From assembly GCA_035582835.1 (NCBI GenBank), contig JAYKAV010002319.1, positions 62,001 to 126,000 on the forward strand: a stretch of DNA of 64,000 nucleotides, given 5' to 3'. This DNA comes from Phoebastria nigripes (Eukaryota; Chordata; Aves; Procellariiformes; Diomedeidae). Made by a program: the position numbers and the translations under genes. How positions within the stretch are numbered: the first letter of the stretch is position 1; the number at the start of each line of letters is the position of its first letter. Shown one piece after another: positions 12,001-25,600 of this stretch. The notes under the pieces were generated by a model. The model did not search any database. It was not told the origin of the DNA and saw nothing but the letters and a program-made list of their open reading frames with translations.

Positions 12001-15000
12001 AAAAAAGAGACAGCTTATGTTTTGTATATCCCTTAAAAGAACATCTATATGATGCTACCTTAGTTAAATTAAGCATAAAAAAAACCAGAGGATGAGTAGA
12101 CCTTCAGTTTATTAAATTATTAAAGCAACTACTTGCCTGAATAAAGTTTCTTAACTCATAACAATACCATTCAGGTTTTTGTTCCCATTCCTATAATGTA
12201 GATGCCCATTTTCTTTTCTATAAGAAAAATCTCTTTCCCATGTTCTAGNCGACACTGCAAATTCATTTATTCTTCTTCTGATACAGGCCACACAGCCTCA
12301 AAGGGAAGCTTGCCTCAGCCACAGAGGACCTCAAAAGAAGGNGGCAAGGTCTGAGAGAGGATTAACTGCTCTGGGAAAACTGTATGCAGCTTGCAAAGGT
12401 ACGGCACATACTCCTTAACTAGTGGCTAAAGGACAGAACAATTGTTCTGCAATATGGATTTTCTTTCCAGACTCCGCAGCTAACTACAGTTCAAGCTACC
12501 GTCATCCAGGACGGAGTCAAAGCTAAAGCCCACCTCCTGCATCGTGTCGCTGTGTGTGTCCATCTGAATAGAGCCCTGAAACTGGTTACCTGTTGAAATA
12601 CTACCAAATGTAAATATTTTGTAATTACCATCATTAATACTGCTTTATGACACAAATTTTGAGGTTGTATTATTGAGAAGTAAATTTCATTATATGACTT
12701 CCAGAGCATACAACAAGTTTAAGGCTAAAAGTTTACAGTTTCAAACCTTTGGGTCAAGTCATTACAAAGAACCTACAAAAGTGAAGGTAAAGCTGTGTAA
12801 ACATGGGAGCACCATTAAGATCAAGTTAGTTGTCACTAGTCACAACATACCTGCAGCAAGCATGACAGATGGATTACAATTATTTGTACAGCTGATTACT
12901 GCAGCAATGACAATGCAGCCATGAGATAGCTTGTATTCATTTCCTTCATACTGAACAGGTACAATGTCATTCTGTTTCTCAACTGCAATCTGAAACCCTT
13001 TAACACCAGACTAGATGACAGAAATACATGTTAGCAGTTATTATAGTACAGAAAGTATGACATTACAGCAAGACCAAGTGAACCCTCATTTTAAAATAAT
13101 ACTCAACCGTCCCATTAGGAACCCTTAAACAGATTTTAAAAGCAGCCCTCAGTTCATGCCTCCATATATACAGTGGTCTCATCCTTCCTTCTTCATAATT
13201 GCTTTAACTTTGCAACAATTGTGAACAAATGCCAGTCAAAAAGCATGGTTGAATCCATGCTCATTTCTTGCTATACATGAAAGAACAATCCCTTATGAGT
13301 ACATGTCTAATTCTATACAATACTTGTTTCTGAATTAGAAGCATACCAAAGATTTTAATTGGAAGAGGATTATAACTACAAGCAGACTAGGCCCATTAAC
13401 ATTTCACACCCTCCAGCTCTTCAGCACTCAGTCATCCTCCAGAGGTCCCTTTCAACATCAACCATTCTGTGAACCATGATCAGTTGATTTCTTCCTCTAG
13501 CACAACTGATCATTCTGTACTATACACCTCATCACAAGCCAGAAATGCTAAAACCAACAGAAAGAATTTTTACAGAGTGTCTAAGCATAAATGTTTCTAA
13601 TACTTCTGCCAGTCTTCAACTTCAATGATAAACACTAAAAACGAAGATGTGTTCCTGTATTAGCTGCATTCTTAGATACCTATGCATATTCCTAACCAAA
13701 AATATCACCTTCAGAGTAAAAACATGTCCTCTGTGAAGTCAAGTTAAGCTGTAAGCAAAAATCACTTGCTAAATTAAGAACCTAGAACACTGATTAGCTA
13801 CAAATCTTGGAAGTCTTTCTGCATCTCTTTTAAGATATGATGAGTTTTCTTTTCTTATGGTAATTCTGTTTCGGAAATTAAGTAAAATACAGCTGTTTAA
13901 AAAACTCTGAAAATGAGAAAATGTTTCCCAAGCTTATGCTATTTATTACTTAAGTTTTCCCTCCGTAGCAATCTAAACTGTGAAAGTAAGGATTTTTGGA
14001 AGTTCATGTTCATGACAAACACACCTATGATTTACGAGCTACTACCCTCGGGACACTTGTCAAGCAAGAGGAGAGTATCATTGGATAAGCTGTTTATATA
14101 GTAGTAAAAAAGGCTCAGCAAGTATGCAAGAAATAAGTAACATAACATTTATTCCCATACATTATAGGAAGTACCTTTTGAAGAGTACATCAGTTGTACA
14201 AACCTTTTCATTTAAGCAGGCTTGGAAGTCACTTTTCATGTTATTAACAGCCACTCTATCTTGGGACCTCTTGGGGCCACTGACATATGGAATTATAGAA
14301 CTTAGACTAATTTGCACTACCTAAAAAAAAAGAAACAAATAAAAAAGTATGCATTATCAATCCCAGCCCAACATTACATTGAATATACTCTTGAGACATC
14401 CAGGACCTCTTTTGTTTAAAGTCTGAATGTTCCGAGACATTAAAACTCTGGGCTTCCATTTTCAAGACTGCCCACTGTAAAAGGCCATTCATCTCATTCA
14501 AAGTGTTTTAACATTATCCCTAACTTATCTACCATCCATAAGACTTATGTGATCACTCGGGAGTGACAGGAATTCAGTATCTGTTAGCCGACATGAACAT
14601 TACTGTACTTCTTTCCCCCACCCCCTCTATATTTTGCAAACATACTCTGCTTCTCAAAATTGTGAGTTAATAAATGCAACTTTTATTAAAGCAATTAAAA
14701 TTACAGCGGGAGACAAAATTGTTAAATCAGCAGTAGTTATTTATTATGAGAATCAAACATACAGAAGCAAGTCATTTCAAGCATACCTGGGAATACTCAG
14801 GTTCTCTGGAAGAACTCTCATCATTTCTAAATAACTTCACAGCTTTAAGATATGCTTCCATGACCTCAAGCTTGGCCTTGTCAAAACCTTAGCAAGGTTA
14901 TTTCAAACATGAGAAAAGTCACATTAAAAAATAAAATAAAACATAACACACAATTCTCAGAAATGAAGACTGTTTCAAGCACATCAAATTTATCCTTGAA

Positions 15001-16552
15001 CATCCAAAGTACTTTTTTCAAGGCATACCACTTCCATACCCCAACCTCCAGGAGCTATTCAGGAATGATACATGAATTAAAATACTTCTAATTTTTTTTA
15101 ATTAGCTTAACTTTCCTTCTTATATCAAGGAACAAAATAAGGTGTTCCAACTCTAACAGTTGTAACTCTAATTGAATTCACAGATTTGTCCCTGAAGTTC
15201 ATAAAGCTTTTCTCTATTAAGATTTACTTGTTTAATACAGATCATGTGCTTAGTTGATAATAGCCAGTATTCCTGGCTACTGTTAGAAAATGCTTCATTT
15301 GTTCTGCACTGACCAGACAAAACATGTTTGTTATTAAATTTAAAATGTGTAACTCTTATTTAAAAGTGACAGATTTCCGTGTCAGAAAGGCTTACTAATG
15401 TGAATGAGCTTTTTTTCATATCTGTTACCCTGTGGCTTTCTCTACTTGCAGTAGCTTGATAAGGAATTGACATCCTTCTAGCTTAGCCTGAAGTGTCAGC
15501 GAAATGATGCTCTTCAAAGGAAAAAAAAAATCATTGTGAAAAAAATCAGAAACATGCTGTGATTTGTTTTGCAGTTTCACTTATTTCTAGTAATCATTTT
15601 AGATTTTGATTTTGTAAGGAATCTACAGGTGGTTAAGGGATTCATTTCATATCGAGAAGACTTATATTCCATATGCTTTTCAGAATATGTGAGAATTTTC
15701 TTAATACTTTGCTTTTAAAGGTTTAGCTGTGCTTTCAAAAACAAGGACTCTGGATGTTGAAAAATAACATGATGTCAGTAAATCAGGTATTAGACAAATG
15801 AACCAGACTGGACACAAACCTCAAGGGCAAGTCAGCTATCCACATGCCAGCGTTGTGCATACAAAAACTACAGCCTCACTTAAATACATGGGATACATGG
15901 AGACAAAACAGGCTGCAAGAAAACATCTGTGCCAATAAAGCAGGTAAATAACGACCCAAATGCCACACACTAAGCGTCCCACAAAACTAGCCAACAGTAA
16001 ATATGTATGGTACAATTTTTGTGGTAGGTATTACTCAGATGCATGAGATTCTACAGGATAAAAGTTGTAGCCAAGTATACCCCATGACACAGCCTGTTAC
16101 TGTACAGCAGAATTTTATATGTTAAATCCACATCAGAACTCTGCAGAAAATCAGCNTTTAAGAACTATGGCGTTTTAAGCAAAAAACATATTGCCACGTA
16201 TCTAAAACACTATTACAATGAATCACTATTTTCATTTCATCTTTACCTGTATGCTTTAAGTGCTTCAATGTCACATTATCAACAGGGAAAAAGCTCAGAA
16301 TAGCACCATATTCAGGACACATATTTGCTATTGTGGTTCGGTCTGCTACAGACAGCTGGGAAACTCCACTCCCAAAAAACTCAACAAATTTTCCAGCAAC
16401 ATCAGCTTGCCTAAGATGCTGTTTAAAAGAACGCACAACAACATTTGTTATGTGAAGAGGTACAATGCAAGCAATGTTTGTTGCAACAATTTGCAATTAG
16501 CAAGTCATGAACATTTAAAACAAAAAGCTGAAACCTTAAGGCCCATGTTTGC

Positions 16553-16639
<87 letters not shown>

Positions 16640-19600
16640 AAAACAAAACAAAACCAAGCCCCATTAACATACTGGGTTCTAAAAATCTACACTGGAAGTT
16701 GACATAATAAAACACACCTCCATCTGCAATTGAGTTCTTCAGATTTCCTAGTCAAGAACAGATACATGCTTCTTAAAGCATCATGCCAGAAAGAAGAATG
16801 TATTTTCAAAGCAATCACAGCTCTTCAATGCTTTGACGCTAGCTCTTCACCTACTACAACAGTGACAGTTTGTGCCACCCCAGCAAAACCATGTCTTCAG
16901 AAAATATATTCTTGAGTTATACCAGCTTACAACCATAGACAGGCCTTGTGTCTTGCAGGAGTATTTTAGAACAAAAAGGGTATCCAGAAAAAGTTGCTGA
17001 GCTAGAGAATAAGTCTACATGCTGTCAGCAGGAGAAAAATGGAACACAGGGCTTCTCTCCCCACCCCCAACCCTGCACACATACTTTTTTTAGTGAAAGA
17101 GGGCCTGTAAATAAACCACTACAGAGGGAAAAGAAAATAAATGCTACTTTGGAGGACTATTAAATAAAAATGGTTAGAGATTATGTCTTTCTGCACTGCC
17201 ATGATTAAAGGTATACTAAAAATACCCCCAGCATTTAATTCAGTTCTCAAACACCACTGGTAGAACTTGCAACAAACTTTGCTTTGTTTGAAAACTAACT
17301 TACCTTTGTAATGCTTAGAACAATATCTATGGATGTAGCAAGTGGGCTGGCTGTGCCTGTCAGTTCACACCCAACCACCTCAGGCAAAGTGAGAGTAACC
17401 GGCATCCCCAGCATCACTGCTTCCGTTTCAATCCCCCCAACACCTGGAAGGAGAATATCAGGTTGTTTTTCACCAGTTTAAGTAACCAGCACTAAATATT
17501 TTGAGGTCCTAAAATCTAATAAACCCCTTCCTATTAAGCCTAGAGGCTACAGCAAGAAATGTAGAAGTTCTCTGTTAAATATTTGTACATGAAAAATAAA
17601 ATCAAGCAAGACAACTGCTGAAGTTAGACTTCACAGTCAACCAGAAAATATTTTATATCTACAATTAACCTTCCAAGAGAAAAAGAAACCTTCATACAAA
17701 TTTTATACTGCATGTACAAACGGCACTTATTTGAATATCAATTGGGTTTTGGCTATTTTTCTCTTTAAATTACAAAAAGCAGTTTCTCGATGGAAAGAAA
17801 TGGTAGTTGGGATTACTCTTAGACAAAAAGCATTCTGAAGAGTAATTCAAGAGAGAGTTTGTTATGCTTGAGATAGAAATATCCAGTGGGAAGAAAGTAT
17901 TTCTCAGTAATGCTTTAGTATGCCTTTCAAAGTGCTATCAAGTTATCTTAGCATACTTACCCCAGCCCAAGATACCCAAGCCATTTACCATGGTTGTATG
18001 AGAATCTGTGCCAACCACGCTATCTGGATATAGGAAATCTTTAACTTCAAAAACAACTCTTGACAAATATTCCAAGTTAACTTGGTGCGCCATTCCAGTC
18101 TCAGGTGGAATTATGGAAATATTCTTGAAAACCTTTGAACTCCACTGTAATTTTTCCAAAATGAGAAAAAAAGAGTTGCATTTGCTCAAAAGTATATTCA
18201 ATTCTTAGAACATAACTAAAATGACAAAACTAATATGCAATAAAACAGTACTTGCTATTTACGCAAGTGGCTTTTGCTCATTTGTCAAACAGAGCTACAT
18301 GATCCCCTTGGATTCTATACATTCTTAATCATTAACAAAACCATTCATTCAATTCCTGCTGAAGGCTGAATCAATAATTCATACCTACCTTTCAAAAGCA
18401 GGGCTGAATAAGTCTCTTACCTTCCAGTTCACACAACTGATTTCAAGCACAGCTAAGACTAGTATGTAGACAACAGAACCTAAGCACTTGTATTTATAGC
18501 AGGATTTAGTTTAGTTTTTACACTCCTGGATGAGACTGAAGATACAACTTAGAAAAGTGTCTTGCTACACGCAAACTCAGGATGCTAGATTTAAAAAAGC
18601 TGATGTGGAAACTTGTAACAAGATTCAGCTTGGCAGTTTCCCTCTTTAATTAATGTAAAAGCTAATTTGCAACTTACGGAAAGAAACCTCCTACTCTACC
18701 TATATGAAAAGATTTTTAGATCATTGTATTGGATTCTTAAACCATGTTAAATTAGTGGATGAAGATTAAATACCAATGTTGCAGATCCCTGGCTAGCAAC
18801 AAAGAAGCCGATGTTCGCCACACAAGACTTCCATTAAAAACAAGTTTACCACCACTGCTGTCTAATTTGAGAGCAGCAATGTTTCAACACCGGCTTCTGT
18901 TCAACGCTTCCAACTTCAGTAAGATTTGTAATAGAAGTATGGATAAATGAACCTTTTATCCAGAAACTCACTGTGACCTAAGGCACTGAGCTCATTAAGA
19001 AGCATTAAAAAGACTAATGCTTCATAAGTATCTACTTTGTCCACTGCCTTCACACTGATAAGAACCAAATCAAACAGTATAAAATTTTTCAAGTTAGAAT
19101 TACAAAAAATTATCCCCCTTTAAGCAACACCTAGATTTAGAACCTCTGCTGCCTGACAATTTTTAGATTTAAACTCATAAACTATGTTATTAGCCGATTT
19201 TCTGTTCCCATATTAAATTCAGAATTGAGAGTCTGACATTTCCAAATAATTACATTTAATTTATCATCTAAACCTGAACACTGGTAGACAAATGGAGCAA
19301 GCNCTTGAAACAACCAAAACACAACACAATACAAAGCTCACAGGTACACAGACATACCTTAAAAAACTGAAGCCTCTCTCTATTTCTGCCAAATTCCATC
19401 TCTTGATTTTTCAATACTGTCTCAGGCCTAGGAAGATACCAAGTTTACAAGCACTGTCATAATTTATTTCAAATTACAGAAGAACAAGTTGTTATTTTTG
19501 CTTGTTTGATGAAAGACTCCTTTAAGCCTGCAGCAAAATTTGAAGCGGTTTATTAGAACAAAGATAATTCCTTCCTTCCAGCAAGCTTTCTGTAAACAGT

Positions 19601-22600
19601 GAAAAATAACTGATTTCATCTGTGCTGTGCTTGAGAACATGTTTATTCTAGGCATAGTTTGCCTAAAGCATTTGATCTCAAAAATACTCATTTTTAAGAG
19701 ATCTATTCCCAGCATGTACTACAATACACAGAAGCCTTTTTTCCGCTAATCAGTAGTCTTACAGGTTGCACACCTCAAAATTCAGTTACGGTAAAGAACC
19801 AAGANGTTCACTACTTCACATAAAAAACACTCTCCATGTTCAGTACTAGACCTTCAGCAGCTGAGTAGAACATCAGGGCAATTGTAACTATCCTCCATTT
19901 CCGTTATTTTTTGCCTCCAAGCCACATTTTTTTCTTCACAAGTACTCATCAGTACAGTCTCATAAAATGAACCATCTTTTCTTAAGAAGTGTTATTTATT
20001 AAGATACTGATATTCATTATAAAGGAGTAATCCACAATTTGAGAGGAATAACCTCTGCTTTGAGAAGGTGGACAAGGAAGGGAACACACTTGCTTTGTAC
20101 CAGGAAGGAAAGAAGTCCTCGATTTTCTAGAGGTGTGTTTTCCATNGTGACCCTTCCCTTTCTTCTCTGCAGTGTCAGAAGGTTAGCAGCTATACTGCTT
20201 TGCAAAGCCCCGAGGGATAGTCATCATTCACACTGCAGCTTAATAAATACCACTGCTGTTTTGCTGCCAGAAACATCAATATTGCTGAAAACATCACTAA
20301 TTCTGCATCCCTACTCCTGTACTGAGCAGGAATATTTGCCTATCTATAAAATTACCAAGACAATCAGCATCTATCACTGTGGGATACAGATTTGATCAGC
20401 TTTTAAATTCTACACCTGTCCGTCACAGGAAGATAGGGATCTGAACAGTCTATCAGACAAAAGAGGTGGCAGCTGAAAGAGGAGGATGATGACATGTAAT
20501 TGTCATAGATGGAATGGTACGCAATGATCTGTTAATAATACTGACAATCTGGAAAAGGCAGATAGATGAGGTTCCCCTGGGCCATTACATACAGGCAGGA
20601 TATACGCTGAATTTCAACGCAATGACAGATGGACTGTGAGATTCCATAGAAGCTGGGGGATGATGTATAGGCTAGTTCTTAGTTCTTCTTCAAGAGCCAG
20701 AGACTTTTGAAAAGTTCTCACAGAAAAACTAAAATTTACTTTTAGAAATAAATCAATGCTTCATTGATTTATTCATTGAGGTTTACTTTATAACTTATGT
20801 TGTTCTTGTAAAGAAATGAGGGAAGTCTCAAACTTTAATTTAAAAATCACAGCCGTGAGTCACACAGTTGGCCATCTGCACTGTGTTTAGTAAAGCCCTT
20901 CTTGTCAAAAAAAAAAAAAAAAAATTTATTGTAGTCTAATTCAAACCTGCTACACCAGACCTTCTTCTAGAAGCTGAAACCTCTCTATGGCACATGTGAA
21001 GAAGGGTACAGAAGAGTACAGCACAGGGGGGCAAAACACGCACGAAGGACAGAACTGCACGGGGCAGGGGGGGGCACCGAACCACGTGCAGGGGGGAGGG
21101 CCAGAGGGCAGGGACAAGAACAGCGAACCGCACGGGGGCAGGGCGACAGCAAACAAGAAAAAAAAAAGTTTAGGAAAAAAAAAAAAATCACATCTCTCTG
21201 AACTGTCACATGCAGTGCTTAACAACACAGCAGGGTGCAAATAATTAAAAAAAGGAAGCTTTCATACTCAGGGAGCGGCTGAAGATGGAAAGGACAGAGG
21301 ATAGGCGTGTTCTCAATCTGCGCAGAAAATGGTCCTGAGTTGCGACTGGAATCTCCGGCGCTACATGGCCCCTTGCAGCCAGTTTGACCCCTGCAAGGAA
21401 GCTTCCGAGGCTGTGCTTTAAGTGGGGAAAGCTTTGCCATCAGCTTCTGTGAATCACCACCTCCAGGATTTGGAGCATTCTGTATTGCACTGTAACATTA
21501 AATAGAGGAATAATTTAGACATTAGGAATTTTGCTCTTTTTTTTTTTTCTTTGTTTTTTGCAATCCCTTCAACAGATTCTAAAATATTACAACCCTGTTG
21601 CAAAGTAAACTACGACTGGATAAGCTTAGTTAAGTAATGTAGTGTGGAAATAAGTGAACAGAACTGGATTGTCTGAAAGATTAACACCAGATAAACAACT
21701 CATTCAATTTGTTCACAACAGACCAGAAATCTTTATAAAACATGTTGCAAAGGCTAAACTCAGGGTTTTAAACTTTGAAGGTGTGGGTAGAGCCTCGTCC
21801 AAGTGGTGGACTTGCTGAACATGTTTCTTTTTTTAAGACAGTGCTGTACATGTTCTGTTAAATCCACAGAGGAATGATTACAGACAAAGCTTTCTCAAGA
21901 AAAGAAACATAACNTTATTATTTAATTAGGCTTTTTATACAAATTCTCAAAGGCTCAGATAAATTTTCTACACTAAGTCAGTCAGTAAGACAGAAAAGTT
22001 GGGGGGGGGTTTAAAAAAAATGAAGTCCATATAGCACACTACCCTCTATTTGTACAATATTCAGTCTTTGCATGAGCGCAAAGAAAGCTTGTTGTGAAGA
22101 ATGAATGACTTTTTACCTCTCAATATTTACCAAATCATGGATTCGTAATTAAAGCCACTGCTTTCTTCTGCTTTAGTAGAAAGATACTTAGTTACCAAAT
22201 TGCAGGCTATTGCATTGCCTCGGAGGATACCTTGTCTAAATCCCAACTTAGTCCATGAGCCTCTGATCAGCAGATGGAAGCTATATAAAAGCAGCACAAA
22301 CCATCGTGTAGGGAAGGGTTTCTTATCATAGGCCAGCAGCTGCTGAGATCCTGTAAGCTTTCCAAAAGTGAAACTACAGAAGCCGGATTTATCATTACAA
22401 AGCAGCATGTTGAGACCTCTTGCCAACACTTGGTCTTTCCGATAATTTTAGGCTAGCCTAATTGCAATTGAATGAGCTGTCCCCCCAGACACAAGAATGG
22501 ACAGACCACAGAACTGAAACAACACATATGCAACACAACAAATTATTTATAGCTTCTTGCTCTTCACTCTTCTAAAACTAACCAAACTGAAATCCTGTAT

Positions 22601-25600
22601 GTATTTGGAAGGTCTACAGAAATGACTCATACACCCACGTCCATTTAACCACAGGCTTTTTCCCCACGAGCTTTCAAAATTCCCAAAGAGCTTGAGCAAT
22701 TTACACAGTTCTGTGTGAGTTTGAAAGGCTCCATGATGGAGGGGCGGGGGAGAAAGTGGAGGGGAGCTGCATTATCTACTTAGTGTTTACTTCAGCAAAC
22801 ACCGAATAAAACGTGAGTTTTTCCTCTTCTGCCGTGTTTTTTTGCTTTTCTAGCAAAAGGCAGCCCCAGGCTGTTTTTATCACATTACTGCCCATCAGAA
22901 CAGGAAAACCAGGCTGTCAGTTTTCCAGTCCCTATACTTTTCCAGACTCCTACAAGTACACTTCTCTCTCCGCAAATACATGCAGCCTTTTTTAATCTGT
23001 TGTAAAATCCAGGCCCATTAAAAAAAAAAAAAAAAAAATCAATCATAAGCTATGGGCTGAAATGACAGTCTTTCAATATGTCCAGTAGGATTGCAAGCCA
23101 TTTCTCTGGAGCTGTGACAAGGCAGTCACATTTAAAAAAAGTTTTGTTTAACAGTAAAAACAGGGCAAAGCAAAATTACAAACTCCCTCTGCCTCATTGT
23201 CTTAAGACATACTATTTTCTGGAAACCATGACAGATCCAGTTATTTCAGTAGTCTCTTGCCCAGAATTTGGGTTGTCTGTCAGCTTCATCCATAACCCCC
23301 CCACAACCATTCTTACTCTCCTTCAAGAATGTTATTTTATCCATTTTTATCCAGCCCTCTTTCAGATACCATCAGGTCTAGTTTCAGGGATCCACACATG
23401 ACAAATGATTTGACAGGATAGTACCAAGACCAGAGTGAATCCATACTTCAGTATCAGACAAAAATGTATGGTTCATCAAAAAAATGAGGTACGTTACCAT
23501 TTGCTGAAATCAATTTGTAGAGAATGGTCAACAGTGAGATCAGTTGGGCAGGCAGGACTGACTTTCACAGGATCTCCTCCAGCATTTCTCACAGCTTCCC
23601 TCATGGCAGCAAAATCCACCATTGCTGGAATTCCACTAAAAGACAGAAAAACAAAATAGTGTAATAACATGGGACATTAACTCACTAGCTTCTTTTTAAT
23701 TTTAACTTATTTAAGTCTACCTAAGTTCTATTTCAGATAATAAAACCCTACTATTCTATTCTCTAAATTTTAAAGAACTTGAAACATTTTTAAAAGTTCA
23801 TGGAGTGGGTACTCATTCACAACAAGCAACAGCATGTTTGAAGATAACATACCAAACAGGAACATAGGAACATCTCAAAGAAGAGAATTACATTTCTCTT
23901 TTGTTTTGCTATGCTTCTGAAGTGTGATGGTACTTTACTACAAAACTCATTTTTAGATATTTATTACCTTTACAATAGAATCTTGCTATGCAAACAATGC
24001 TCGTACTATACATTTTAACACCTTAGCATGTATTATTACTGTTCTTACAGAGCCAGCCATTTCTGAAGCTCATAGCATTTTACAAAAATATTCTTGTTGC
24101 TATTACATAGATATATGTACCTGAAGTACAAAACTGAGAGGATGACAATGGTTATATAACACAGTACTATATAAATCTTCCTGACTTTGCTTGCTAAGCA
24201 GAAGTTACCTCATTTTTATTATTAATATCACAATTCCTTTTTTTAATTATCTCACTTCTTGATAAATATATAGTTAATGAGTCAGCAAAACAGCTTCAAT
24301 TTAATATTTGTAAATTGCTGAAGGACTGCCCTTTTAGCTATGCCATACTGAAATCACAAAGAAAGTTAATATCCTAAGAGACTTCTTTTTAAATGTATGT
24401 ATTATTCATGGAATCAATTGGATTACATATACTTGTAGGGTAAGCAATATTTAATCTTCAGTTATCTCAAGCAAAAATTCTATATATTTCAATGAACTGT
24501 CAGCCATCTGGCTACAGCCAAAATGTCACCACTTCATTTTTGGTTTGGCTCTTATCCTGTAAAGTGTTCCTTGTAGGCCAACAGCTTCAGCCTCGCCAAC
24601 CTGCACTAAAACCAGGGTACCCGATGGAACAACTGCTATCCTTGCATCACATGTAATTATCATGAGGAATCTACTGGATAGCAGAAGCAGTGCATAGGTT
24701 TCTATTGAGAAAAAGAGGTAACTTCAGTATCAATAGGCTAGGTGCTATTTATGTTCAAGCCAAAGAATTGTACATACAACTCAGTAAGTTTACACAGATT
24801 ATTTCAGTGGTTTTGGTGCACACACACACTTACGTAAAGTCTTGAAGAACAACTCTGGCAGGACAGAAGGGCACTTCAACATTATTCTGTTTTGTTTTCC
24901 AGTCTAAGATGTTCATAGCATCTGTTTCTTTCACTAAGAAGCCATCACAGTTACGGATACTGGATTCAAACAACACTCGTATGGAATAAGGCAGAGTATC
25001 TAGGGTAAAGCAAATTAACTGACTTAATTAGTGCAACACCTTCAGCTTATGTAGCTTTTTAAAAATTACAATCTCACATTTCTAAGGAATTCCACTTTGC
25101 TTGGAATTGGAAGGATGAGAGCTACAGGAGCCTGCTTTTCCAGGTGCCTTTGGGTTTGCTCTTCATTACACAGTATGGAACAGTGAGTTGCATAATGTAT
25201 ACATTGCAGAAGATGAGTTATCATATGGGATTTGAATGGAAGATACCAATGGCTTGACCGCACTGCGTTAAGACAGTGACATTTAAGAAGGTATGCTATG
25301 CTGGCAGGAGAGAAATGCAAGGAATCTAGAGTTGGGATTACTGATCAGAGTGGGTGAAAAGCAACAACAATTAGAATATTCAAAAATATTTTTTTAACTG
25401 TAAATTTCACCATTTCATTACTTGAAATATCAAGCCAAAAGCATCCAATGCCAGAATTTTTTTTTTTTTTTTTTTAATAAACAGTGATATGAAGGCCAGA
25501 AACTATTCTGCCATGTGCCCTAAAATTAAACACATTTCATAAAATATAAAGAAGAATGACATTTCACTAAATACAACTTTAGTTAGTTTGTTACTGATCT

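Noticed and set aside
16260..16667. Poly-lysine and poly-phenylalanine open frames
   Set aside because: Artefacts of the poly(A) tract. The true coding part is exon 9 on the minus strand only.
22278..22290. TATATAAAAG in IREB2 intron 4 as an alternative promoter
   Set aside because: Isolated motif in AT-rich intron on the plus strand, without an associated exon or CpG content.
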